From: Azolla pinnata
Taxonomy: Eukaryota; Streptophyta; Polypodiopsida; Salviniales; Salviniaceae
NCBI GenBank assembly: GCA_037176905.1
Contig: JBBBWG010029087.1
Coordinates: forward strand, 10,068 to 74,067
DNA length: 64,000 nucleotides
Direction of reading: 5' to 3'
Positions 9,833-21,300 of this stretch are shown piece by piece. Each line of letters begins with the position of its first letter. The stretch's first letter is position 1. The notes beneath the pieces were generated by a model. The model was not told where the DNA came from. It made no database searches and saw only the letters and a program-made list of their open reading frames with translations. The position numbers and the translations under genes are program-made.

Positions 9833-12800
9833 ATGAACCCGCGCGTTTCTGCGAGCGGGATGCTCTCTCTCACGAATGCTCTTGCGCTTCCGGAGCTAGG
9901 TTCAGGTTCATGCCTCGCCGCTGAAGCTTCAGCTCGGCATCGGAGGAGGGATGCTGAAAGAAGCCGCTCTTCAGGCTTGAGCTTTGGCGATGGAGGTGTA
10001 GGAAGGAGGCATTCTTCCAGCTTGCGTTTCGCTTGTGAATCGCCTCGGCTTCGTCTTCTTCGTCGTCGGGAGAATGCAGAGAGATCTCGCGGTTGCGGAT
10101 TTCTCGTTGAGGACTCGCAAAGGCGGAAGAGATGCTTCTGTGAAGGAAGCTCAAGCAGGATTAGAGGAAGAAGAAGAAGAAGATGTGGTGATGGTGGTTC
10201 CACTGCGAGTGTATCTTGCTGCCTCGCGAATTCAAGCATTTCAGCATTCGATTCGGTGGGCTGCCTCGCGAGCGATTCGAGCATTTCAGCATTCGATTCA
10301 GTGTGCTGCCTCGCAAGTGATTCGAGCATTTCAGCATTCGATACAGTGAGCTGCCTCGCAAGCGATTCAACCATTTCAGCATGTGATTCAGTGGGCTCAA
10401 GCAGGATTAGAGGAAGAAGAAGAAGATGTGGTGATGGTGGTTCCACTGTGAGTGTATCTTGCTGCCTCGCAAGCGATTCAAGCATTTCAGCATTTGATTC
10501 AGCGGGCTGCCTCGCAAGCGATTCAAGCATTTCAGCATGCGATTCAGTGGGCTCAAGCAGGATTAGAGGAGGAAGAAGAAGAAGAAGATGTGGTGATGGT
10601 GGTTCCACTGTGAGTGTATCTTGCTGCCTCGCAAACGATTCAAGCATTTCAGCATTCGATTCAGCGGGCTGCCTCGCAAGCGATTCCAGCATTTCAGCAT
10701 TCGATTCAGCAGGCTGCCTCGCAAGCGATTCCAGCATTTCAGCATTCGATTCAGCGGGCTGCCTCGCGAGCGATTCGAGCATTTCAGCATTCGATTCAGT
10801 ACCGAATCACATGAACGGCGATGCAAAAAGCTCTCTCGGAGCGAATGCTGCGCCGACGGAGGTAAAGGATCCTCGGAATCCTCTGCGGTTTCGATCTGTT
10901 CCTCGCGATACGCAAGGGCTCAGTAATCCGGGTTCCGTGTCTGATTCTTTGAGGTTCCTGTTCGCAGCAGGTGGAACAGGGGGGCATGTCTTCCCAGCCA
11001 TCGCCATAGCCGATGCGCTCAAAGCTTTTCCACCATCACCACCGGTTCCATCGCCGTTCACAAGGGATATTCTCTTTGTGGGCACTAAGCATCGCATCGA
11101 ATCGTCGGTTGTTCCTCGATCGGGCTACCCTTTCCACAGCATCTCCGCCGTTTCTCTGCGGCGCCCGGTGTTCCTGTCGATGCAAAACCTTCTCCTTCCA
11201 TTCCGCCTGCTGCTTTCTTTGTGTCAAGCTCTGCAAATACTTCTCCGCTTGCGCCCACATGCTGTGATTGGAACAGGAGGCTATGTCTCCTTCTCGGTCT
11301 GTATTGCAGCTTGGCTTATAGGCATCCCTTTTGTTATTCAGGAGCAAAATGCATACCCCGGACTAGCAAACAGAATTCTTTCGATCTTTGCTACAGCCAT
11401 TTTCGTCGCCTTCTCAGCTTCAATCGCCTATTTTCCGCACAAGAAATGCATTGTTTCGGGTAACCCTGTCAGAGCTTCATTGCGAGAGCCCATGCCAAAG
11501 ACAGCTTCATTAGATTATTTCTTCCCAAATTGGAGAGATACGTTTGATGATGGTAGACGTTCTGAAGTGGGCCTTCATGAATCAGCTGAGATTGTCTTGA
11601 TTCAAGGAGGATCTTTGGGTGCAAAAAGCATCAATGAAGCTGTGGGTAAATTCATTAAAGACATGTTGGAGAAGCATCCACACAGGTTCTTCATATGGCA
11701 GACTGGCTCTAAGCACTTCAGGGCATTGAAAGAAAAGATTGACGGTGATCATCAGCGTCTCTATATATCTGAGTAAACCTCCTTTCTAATCATCTTCGTT
11801 AAATTTTCTAGAACTTGTTTGGAGCTGCAGTGCATGAAAATTGAAATTTAAAAAGAGACTCTTTGTCTGGAATCAGTTGTCCCAAACCAAAATGTTTTCG
11901 AAGTTGCTTCGTAAAGTCTCTTTTGTATACCCTGTTTGAAATACAAGAAAAAAAACTGCTAGCGACACTGTTTCCATGGTGCACATCAGCTGAAGAAAAT
12001 CGGCAAGAAGATTATGATAAGATATAAAATTAGGATTAATAAGAAACACTTATCTAAATTTTTTCTCTCTTGCATTGAAATGCTATGCTCTCTTATTTAG
12101 TTACTCCCTGAAAAGTTATTTCCATGGATCATCAGGTTTATTGATGACATGAGTTTAGCCTACTCAGCAGCAGACCTTGTAGTGGCAAGTGCTGGAGCAG
12201 TAACTTGCAGTGAGCTGCTTGTCGTCGGAAAGCCATCTGTGCTGGTATGTCACAAAAAAGATATTTTTGCATATGGTTCGGATCATAAACAGAAAATTTA
12301 AAACACTACGAGGCAATTCTTTTGGAAGGCATGCGTGTGTTGTTTATCATATTCTTATGCACACTAAATTAACGGATCATTGAAGCTCCTGGTGCTAAAT
12401 TTTAAGAAATGATAAATACTGATAACTTATTTTAGTTCTTTATTCTTTCTTTCTGGACAGATCCCTCTGAAGTATGTTGTTGATGACCACCAAAGGAAAA
12501 ATGCTGCAGTTTTAGCGCAAGCAGGTGCTTGCAGGGTAGTTTATGATGATAATTCAACCCCACGACAACTTGAAATTGCTATTGATGAGTTATTAAGTAT
12601 GTGTCTTTCTAAGCAATTAGTCCTATGCATACATTGTTACGCATGATAGTCCTACATAAGAATGCTGTGTTTCCTTATACTAACTGTTCCAGTTTCATGC
12701 ATTCTTTCATAAATAAGAGTGAAGATTTCAAAGTTATACACAGAGTGCACCTTCTAAAACATCGTATTTTAAACTTTTTCTTGTCTATGATCCCAGGCAA

Positions 12801-12933
12801 TAAACAAGTGTTATTACAAATGCACAAGAATGCCTCGAAGATAGCAACTATGGATGCATCTGGATTGATTGCAAAAGAAGTGTTTTCTATTGCTGAACGA
12901 CATGCTTTGAAATGTCAACAAGAATCAAGATAA
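9833..12933 (+). CDS. MurG: MurG, plastid-type UDP-GlcNAc:lipid I N-acetylglucosaminyltransferase
   Basis: Four exons: 9833-11772, 12136-12244, 12461-12596, 12797-12933; frame and GT-AG junctions agree, giving 773 residues. MurG adds GlcNAc to undecaprenyl-PP-MurNAc-pentapeptide, the last cytoplasmic-side step to lipid II; in basal land plants the pathway serves the plastid peptidoglycan wall. Visible MurG motifs: AAGGTGGHVFPAIAIADAL (about residue 378 on), AVIGTGGYVS, IQEQNAYPGLANR, IQGGSLGAKSINEAV, then in exons 2-3 SAGAVTCSELLVVGKPSVL and DDHQRKNAAVL, which carry the Glu and the DHQxxNA sugar-nucleotide contacts. The domain is about 400 residues. It is preceded by about 374 residues of Ser/Arg-rich sequence that starts like a transit peptide and then becomes a repeat (residues 107-323). 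A second in-frame ATG lies at 9734; I prefer 9833 because an AAACCCTA telo-box, common in plant leaders, lies just before it at 9813-9820. Confidence 0.88.
10151..10801 (+). repeat. three-block coding minisatellite in the MurG N-terminal extension
   Basis: Three blocks start at 10151, 10397 and 10553 (lengths 246, 156 and 249 bp). Each begins with a 22-23 residue segment (SSRIRGRRRR then CGDGGST and SVSC) and continues with a 45-bp, 15-residue unit of the form CLASDSSISAFDSAG. The copy numbers are 4, 2 and 4. All lengths are multiples of three. The unit has no stop in several frames on both strands, so open frames here are weak evidence of coding; removal by splicing cannot be excluded from sequence alone. 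Confidence 0.9.
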
Positions 12934-14057
12934 AAAATGGTCGAATATGTTGGAGTAGATAAATCAATGTTAATATCATCTGTGGAAGTCAAATGCCACC
13001 TATGTTTTGCCTTGAGTGATGAAAGCCATGAGATAGCTTATTGATCTTGCATATTTCTTGCTTCATGTATCATTTTAGTTGCTGAGGAAGTCGTGGATTT
13101 GAGGAAACATCTAGTTGAGAAATATTAATTTACAGATACAGGTGGATTTACAAATGCCAATCAATGCTTTTCCTCAAAAGACATGCTTTCATTTTCTGCA
13201 CATTCGTATCTATCACACAGCCCTTGGGAGAAGACGGCTGAAGTTTGGCCCTACTCTTGATGCTCAGAGTTTGCTTCCTTTTTGGCGTTCTCTCCCTTTT
13301 TCCAATGTAGCAGACTGCAATGCATGCATGGGTGGATCTTACTTTGGCTTCCTCGCTTGAAGCAAAATGGAAATAAGGTTCACCTTACCATGCATGGTAG
13401 GAAGTTGCCACATCTCATTTGCAATTATATTATAGCTAAGGCTTGTACGCTTAACATGGAGGTTAAAAAGAAAGATTCCAAACAAACTCTACTTGTTCAT
13501 AGTATGTCCATTGTGACGAGTTAAACTATGGATTCTGTGGGAATGCAAGGAATAGCAAGTAGGACAAACCCAAAAGAACTTGTGCACACATGGGAACAGA
13601 TTTTAGACTAGGAATTGATTATACCAAGGGGAATTAGCTACTACCCCATTCCATTACCGAACCTTGAGAAGCTATTCATGAAGCTAATCTATCTTCTTTG
13701 GAATGCCAGTCTTGAGCTTGGCTTCTGGTTAAGTATGGACGTAATTGAATCGACATTGCATAAATTTGATCATCCATGACCCGAATGTATTTTATCATTT
13801 AAGCTTAGTTGACACTTCTTGACTGATTCAACACGAAAAACTAGGACCTGGAATCGATCAAACATAGCATAGCCTTGAATCCAAACAACAAAGATAGCAT
13901 GATTCGAAGAAGTTCAAATATCCGATGATTGATTTCGGAAAATGGTCAGTTAAGCTTTATTTCGGTCGAGTTCAATATACATTGGTGGTTCTCAGTGAAA
14001 AACAGTGTTGTAACAATGGTTTGTTATGAACATCAAAAAGAAGAAATCTGATGGTTA
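12934..14057. other. intergenic stretch, nothing recognised
   Basis: AT-rich sequence between two convergent genes (MurG plus strand, BASS minus strand). Short open frames at 13115-13524 have no family resemblance and look random. Probably two 3' untranslated regions. Confidence 0.55.
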
Positions 14058-17032
14058 TCACTGGCTTGTCTTCCTATCTTTCTTTGCATTCCAATAAAGA
14101 ACTAAACCAAACCCCATCAGAGACATCAGAACAGTCTGCACATTTAACAGAAAGTCCAATCGGATAGTCAACATCTGAAAAACTAACAATAGTTCTTTAA
14201 TTTTATTAAGATATTTATTTGAGAGAAAGCTTGCTTACTGATAGAGCTGATGGGAGCCCGACAAGAGGGTCTGAAAAGTACTTGTTTGCCAGTGCCAGCC
14301 CAAGAAGACTGCTTTGCATACCTGATATATAATGAATTAAACACCCAAAACAACACCTTGCAATTAATTCCTTGAAGATGTTCTTTTCTACGTAAATTCA
14401 TGTAGAATATATGGGTTCCCTCAGCTCATAATCGACATATCGATTTCTCTTTTAGTACATCGTAGTTTGCTTATGGTTTTTACCTGTTTCAAATGAGATA
14501 GTCCTTTGCAAGCCTTTCCTGTCAGGTTCCTTGGAGAAAATGATCCCAGAAGATTTGTGTCCGATGAGGAACGCGAAGGCATGGAACCCTATGATTGGCA
14601 ACAGAAGCTCGAGGCCAAATGGTGATCTCACGGCATGTATGTTTGTGGCCAATGGAGAACCCATGCATAAGCCAGTAACTATGAGTGACATGAGCGGGAG
14701 AAAAGGCTGGATCACCCTTGCCAGTGCAGGAGCAAAACTGCAGAGGAGAAAGAACCCACATTTCAAACACTTTGCAATATGCATCCTACCATGAATTAAG
14801 ACACATGACGCCAAGAAGCTTCTATGGAAGTAGATGACCTCACATAACTCAAAGCACCAGGCTCAATAGCTATGTAATCTTAGCTAAGAAACCATTGGAG
14901 ATGAAAACGTACTGTTTCAGTGCAAGACCTCCTGCCACAGGTGCCACTATAATCTGAGTGATGTCGAACATCATTGCTCGAGCATCGACAGGAAGTCGCT
15001 GGCCTAAGAGAAGGCGTGTGAGGGCTGGTATAACAAACACAGCTGTTGCAGTGGACAAGGAAGTCATGACAATGCTCAGAGGTGCCATGGCTGGCTCAGT
15101 TAAGAAGGTTGCATAGTTCGATAACTGTGCTCCACTCACACATGAAACTAGAATGATCCCTGACCCTGTAAGAAAAACAAGCAGAATGAAGAAAACATTG
15201 GTTAAATCATCGTAATTGAAATTATTTCACATATGACAAAATTTGAATCGATATATTATTACCAATAGCTTCGGGCAGATGAAGTTGAGAAACAGCTATG
15301 GAGGCGAAAAGCACACCGAGAAGGGGTTTCAAGACGTACTGCCCTATGTATCCTACGGCTAAGACCGAGGGTCGCTTGAACGCGCTGACAAAATCTGAGT
15401 AATTCAGATTGATGCCCACCGCAAACATCAAGAATCCTAATGCAGGGGCATAGTACCTGATTGCAACAAGAGGATTTCGTTCACAGAGCTCAGAGCAAAG
15501 AAGAAAAATGTACATCTTTCTCAACCAGCAAATCTTGCTTTTATTGGTTCACCCAAAACCACAATTCCTGTCTCTGTCACGGCTATCGAGACTGATAAGC
15601 CAAGGAAGCCATTCACTGATTGGACCTATTCTTCATACAGCCTTATTGTGACATCCTAATGCAGAGCATAATTGTGCGAATGCTTCAAAAACGGAAGCTT
15701 CTAAAAAGCTGAAGTCCTTTTTTCTCCATTCTCGCAGAAGCAGATGCATGATTGGAAACGACCATAAAACCATGACTTTCTTGTGTAAAGCTTCGAAGCT
15801 ATATAGTGGTACAAAAAATCACATTAACTCCTAGAAATGAAGCTTCTCACGTGATCTCATTTGAAATTTTACCCTGAACAAGAAACTCTTACATTGGAAA
15901 CAAGCATGAAATAAGGACTTACTTGTTGGTGAACCAGGAGAATGATGGTGGATAGAGTAGGGCGACGATTGTGCTCCCTAAGACCACATATGGTGTCAGC
16001 TTACCAGCCTTCTGCAGAACAGAGAGAAAATGACTCCATGAGCTCTGGGGAGTGGGAAGTTTGGTCTCAGTCGAGGAACCTGAAATGGTGTGGGTGGGGA
16101 ATAAATATCTTCAGATGAAGAGCATATAGAGCTTGCAAAGCCATGAAAGGATGTTCGATCAACTGATAATGAAGGTTCAAATTTGTTCCTTTTCTGAGCA
16201 GAATACAGCTCAAAATTTTATTTTCATGTGATGGGCTGAATGGAATCAAGTCATCCGTGAAATACCTGGTATAGGTGAATGCGCCAGTGGCTTTCCTGAT
16301 ACCGCCTCTGCATCGATGATCTCACCGTTACTCTCCGGGTTATCGATGCCTGAAGCACGAATAGGCAAAGCCTTCTTCCTCCGAACAAGACTAATAGAAG
16401 CTGCAAAGTAATGGGAATTAAGAACAGATCATAGAAGTTAGCGTTTGTTTCAACAATGCAGACACAAGACAAATCGAAAGGGTGCAAAAGTAATGGAATT
16501 AAGAACAGATCATAGGAATTAGGGTTTGCTTCAACAATGCAAAAACAGTTTTCCTTTCCTTTCCATTTGCTGATGAATGGATGGATGTATATGTACATGC
16601 TGTACATGCATGATTGCATCTGTAACAGTCTCACACATGAATAGAACAGATCATAGGAATTAGGGTTTGCTTCAACAATGCAAAACAGTTTTCCTTTCCT
16701 TTCCATTTGCTGATGGATGGATGCATATGTACATGCATGATTGCATCTGTAACAGTCGCATACATGAATAGTTTGTGTCTGGATATGGAAGCTTGGGTTC
16801 AAACAGATGAGGGATGGAAAAATCACAGCATTCAACCAATCGGCGGGCATGAATCAAAAGAAGGATGATGGGGGGAAGGGAGGGCATTACGGCGTGCAGC
16901 AGATTTGCAGCGGTACAGCTGGGAGCGATGGCGGGCGAGGAGCAGCCGATCTACCGTGCGATGAGGAGGGAAGGATTCGATCGGGACATGGCGGACACCG
17001 GAGCTCGATCGGCAGTGGAGAAGGGCATTCAT
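14058..17032 (-). CDS. plastid sodium/metabolite cotransporter of the BASS (bile acid:sodium symporter) family
   Basis: Eight exons in transcript order: 17032-16891, 16400-16266, 16079-15923, 15456-15263, 15165-14913, 14737-14484, 14321-14239, 14135-14058; all phases agree, giving 431 residues. The N-terminus (MNALLHCRSSSGVRH, rich in Ser, Arg and His, almost no acids) reads as a plastid transit peptide. The rest is a ten-helix type membrane core with family blocks YYAPALGFLMFAVGI, FKRPSVLAVGYIGQY, SCVSGAQLSNYATFL, SIVMTSLSTATAVFV, MQSSLLGLALANKYF and LMSLMGFGLVLYW. These match the BASS1/BASS5 branch; members carry pyruvate-type or methionine-derived 2-keto acids with sodium across the plastid envelope, and the substrate here cannot be told. 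An AACCCTAA motif lies in the 5' leader at about 17070-17080 on the minus strand. Confidence 0.9.
16421..16775. repeat. tandem duplication inside BASS intron 1
   Basis: A block beginning AGAACAGATCATAGGAATT at 16502 recurs at 16643, offset 141 bp and nearly identical over about 130 bp, including a TGTACATGCATGATTGC stretch. A third, more diverged partial copy begins near 16421. It makes a long minus-strand open frame (16251-16850) that I treat as a shadow. Confidence 0.8.
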
Positions 17033-18329
17033 GGTGCTGGTGCAGATGAGGAAGGGGGGAGTTTTGGGAGAGGTTAGGGTTGGCGCTTGTCTCTTCTGGG
17101 CTTCTGAGGAAGCGGGGGAGATGGCGATGGAGCGATGGCGGAGCAGCAGAGCATCTTGACGGAGCAGGGGGCCAGGAAAACCATGGTTTTTCCTCGTCTT
17201 CCCTGGTTTTGCTCTTCTTCTTCTTCTTCTTCTTCTTCTTCCTTCTTCTTCTTCTTCTTCTTCAGGTTGTTGTTTTGTGAACCTGTTTTTTTTTTGGTTC
17301 GTTGTTAGTTTGAAATGGTGTGCTGAAGAAGATTCCAAGCTTTTTTGCAATGTCTTTTCCATGCCTCTTCTCTAAGGCCTTCTTCACATCCCTGTTGCAG
17401 GTCAACAAAAGAACCTTGCACACATGGCAAGCAAAAAAAGCATTAGCTTTGCACAAATCGGAAAAGAACGGAAGAAACTATAATCCATGGGATAAGCAAG
17501 CGATCGCAATCATAAATGGAAATCCAGTCATATATACGCATGTCATAATATGCTTTGGCATCATAAACCATCATCACAATACCCAGCCCATGAGAAACCA
17601 CAACTTGAGATCATCTAGGATCAAGGAGTTACTCATCATGAAGAATGAGATGCAGTCCCCAAACGCACCACGCTCAAAAATCACGACAAAGAGTCGAGGA
17701 CTAATCATCACATGTCAAAACAATCAGCATTCTATTTTCTTCTCACTTCGGGGCTGATTGGCATTGACGGCATTGGGAGGGCGATCCAAGGGATTGAACA
17801 CCCGACGAAGGGAATATACATACATGTTACTCCTGAGTATGAAGATGAATCAAAAGAATATTCTGGAGTAAGCATTAGCTTTCCAAGTTGGGTATATCAA
17901 AAGTTTGAAGATCTCATACTTGATTCAGTGCTACATGGGAGTCCATAGTGATGATCTGCATCACTGTTTGCATGACTTCATATCACCACCACTTCCTAGC
18001 TCCATAGCTGCACAAACACGACCGCATTCTTTAGAGTGTACCTAAATTGAAGACCACAACTGCTTAGCTCCATATGCAGCAGCTGCTCACTACAGTGTGT
18101 TTCGAAGACAAGAACTGCTTAAAGCCAATCTAAACCATATTTGGTTGGTCGATCATGCATTGGGCCTACATGATCAAAGCATTACGTTTCTTTGCACAAC
18201 CCAAAAAAATGCCTACATCATCATCCGAACACACCGAGAATTTCACACTTGAACAAAGGGGATGCTGATGAAGTCTGGACAGTCCATGTCTGGGATTATT
18301 TTGCTCCCTTGATTCACTTGTCACCAAAC
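17033..18329. other. BASS 5' leader and promoter side, then intergenic
   Basis: A (TTC)n run fills 17213-17262, which is (GAA)n in the sense of the BASS gene. The rest to 18329, between the BASS 5' side and the 3' end of the next minus-strand gene, shows no recognisable gene. A 78-codon open frame at 17712-17948 has no resemblance I can name. Confidence 0.55.
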
Positions 18330-21300
18330 TTAACGTCCCTCGGAATTATATTGGCTCACATTCTGATCTAGTTGTGCAATGATATCTGTTAATAAAGAGA
18401 GCTGATCATCCATGTGATGTTGCTGCTCCGTGCTGTGTCCTCTTTCCTTCAACCATCCTGATAATTTTTCTTTCAACAATGACAGACCTCCTTGTAACAT
18501 CTTCATGGCTTGATCGATTTCCAAAGATAATTGAGTATCTACAAACTCCATGGAAACATCTGGATCCACTGGGTCTTCCAGAGCACATTCTTGAGGTTCT
18601 GGTTCATCTTTAACCTCTGCTTGCATACGCTTAAACAATGATGCTTCCAGGAGCTCACCTTCCAGTTGCAGTGCAGTGAAGTTGTCTCGACTTAGTGGTA
18701 CAGAAACGGTAACTTCTTTCTCTAAAAATTGACGGAGCGAAGACATAAAGCAGTCTTCCTCTGCTATTTTTCCTGTTTCTGCATCATATGCAAGAGCTGC
18801 ATCAGGTGGTACAAATCTCCACAATTCATTCCATGATGTATGTGCTGCAAAATAACCAAAGGAAGCAAGGGCAAGATGGGCAACAGCCCAATGTCGCTCC
18901 TTTAGGGTGAAATGATAGAGTTCCCACAGTGCAGTACTAGCCGGGTCTCGTTTATCTTCAGGCAATGGAACCTTGCCCAATCCCGCAAGGGCTTCTACAA
19001 GCATAGGTTTTATTTGCATCAATTCAGTTTCACTGAGCCTGTGTTTCACTAGATGATGCAATGAAATAATAACATCTCTTATCTCACTAATCTGCATATC
19101 TTGCCAAAGCCTACAAATCACTTTCAGCGAGTGCAGAGCAATTAGAAAATAGTTTTTGTCGTTGAGATACCCAGCCTGTAAAAGTTGAACGATGACTTTG
19201 ATCAGTTCACTTAATTCTTGTTTGATTCGCTGATTTGAGTGCCTGCACCAAAGATGTTAAATGTAAGGTGATATATTTGGATTAAATAGCATTCAAAGTG
19301 GAGCAAATTTAAAAGATGAGGATCATACTCCTGAATTAGAAACTCCACGAGACAGGACAAAGCCATTTCAACTGCCAAGTAAGGAAGAACCATAGACCCA
19401 GCTCTTTCAGAAACCTGACCTTGCATGTGGCTAGCCATGTAATAGAGTGTTTTTTTAATGGAGGGAATAATATTCTCTATAAGTTCTTCAGGTAAACTAC
19501 TGATTGGAAAGTGTTCTTTCATCAAGATTGTCCCAAGAGTAGATTTAACGGGAGAAGAAAAGAGATCCTCACCCAAAGCAAGATCACGGATTGCAGATGT
19601 TGCCAACAGGTTTGGAGAAGCCTTCACTAATTGACAAATCAGCCTGCCAAGCATTTGGATAGGCCAATCCAAATGACTGGCTAATCTCAAGCTTATAAAC
19701 TCATTTAGAATTTGAAGGAGGCAACGAATATGAACTTCTGTTATACTTGTTTCACAGTGGCGTGAAATAAAACACCAAACATCCAATATTAGCTCACGAC
19801 ACAATGCATGAGGATGTAGAATGTTGCAGAAAAGGAAAGCTTCAGCTTCCTCCCATGCATTTGTATCGGCGACTGTTATGAAAAAGATTTGCAATGTCTT
19901 CAATATAGTAATATAGAGGCACTGCCATGTTGCTTTGGCTGAAGATTGTTTTACTAGAACATGCAATTGAAAAACTTCAGGGTAGACCTTACTTCCAGAA
20001 ATGATCTGGAAAATAGAATCGAGCTTCTTAACAAGCTCGAACAAGACATCTTCTCCATACTCTTTACACGATCGCAAGAGACCCAAGAATATTGTGAGCC
20101 TGCTGACCTGAACTGAAACTTCTTGGTCAGAAAGTATATTCGTTATTGCTTTTTTTGTTTCACGCCCATTCCCGTTTAACTCTGTAAATATACTGTCGCC
20201 ATCAATTCCAACTACGTTCTCCAGTATTAGCCGCTTGTATGAAAATGCCAGCTCTGAAGAGCTTAGCAGGGTATGGAGCAAAATATACAAACTAGGTTCC
20301 ACAGTCTCTGCAAATACCTCTGCTGCAAACCTTAGAGACACGTGTTTACTCAATTCATGCCCAAAAGCTGCAATCTTACATCCACATGCACCTATTTCTC
20401 TGAACACAGCAGTTGCCTGATTTGGATAACTAGTAGCAATGCGAACTGCATTGATGAGAAAGAATTTCACTGGAATGCAAAGTCTTTTAAACTCGGCCAC
20501 TTCAGAACCATCACATTTTCCAGTAAGAAGGAGTTTACAAGTCTCTGCAACAGTCTCTAAGGAGTCAAGGGTACAGTGAATAACAGCCACAATGACCTGT
20601 TCTATATCAATGAGGTTGGAAAAGGCTTCTCTCCCTATGGATGTTTGAATAAGTGCGATAACACATTTCCATGCTATGTTTAGAAAGCCAACCCAATCTT
20701 TTCCATTCTCCATGGCAAAGCACCCAAGATCTACAAACATTTTGAGTCCATACCGGACAGTGTGGACACGTCTATCTGAGTGGGTAGCAAAATTTTCAAA
20801 ACCTTCCTTGTTACAGGTAGAGAGAAATGATTCACGCAGCCTCAATAAGACTTTCAGAGCTGAACTCAAAACCTCTGCTGCCATCTTTTGAAAAGTATCA
20901 AACACCTGACGCTTCTGTATTGAACAAGTGACGCAGCAACATAGGATACAAATGGCACAATAAAAAGGATGTTAGGGATGTAGTCTTCTGTGGGGGAATC
21001 CTCTTATACACTTGAAAAATCAGCACAGCTTACGAGGGCAAATGAACAATACAATGCTGATGATTGACAAGCAAAGAACAGGGCAGAAGGTTATCCATCT
21101 CGATGGTTCATTATTTTCACATACATATCTAAACACACAGGAATTTCACTTTATCCTAGAATGCAATAGCTAATACAAACACACTGGTAAACAGGATGCA
21201 AAACATTCTGTAACATCCCTGGTAATGGATAGAGCAAACAAACACATGTTGAGACTTCCAACATTAAAGATGTCTGTGATTACCTGACTTTGGAAGCAAT

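Noticed and set aside
9784-10782. 332-codon minus-strand open frame with repeated MLESLARQPAESNAE
   Set aside because: It is the reverse reading of the 45-bp MurG repeat, which lacks stops in several frames. The plus strand continues in frame into the conserved MurG domain; the minus frame leads to nothing recognisable.
13115-13524. Possible small gene downstream of MurG
   Set aside because: Two overlapping short frames with no known motif; most likely 3' untranslated or intergenic.
16251-16850. 199-codon minus-strand open frame in the BASS gene
   Set aside because: It crosses a splice donor and consists mainly of the tandem duplication in intron 1; the spliced reading gives continuous BASS protein.
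17712-17948. 78-codon plus-strand open frame
   Set aside because: No family resemblance, no good start context; within chance for AT-balanced intergenic DNA.
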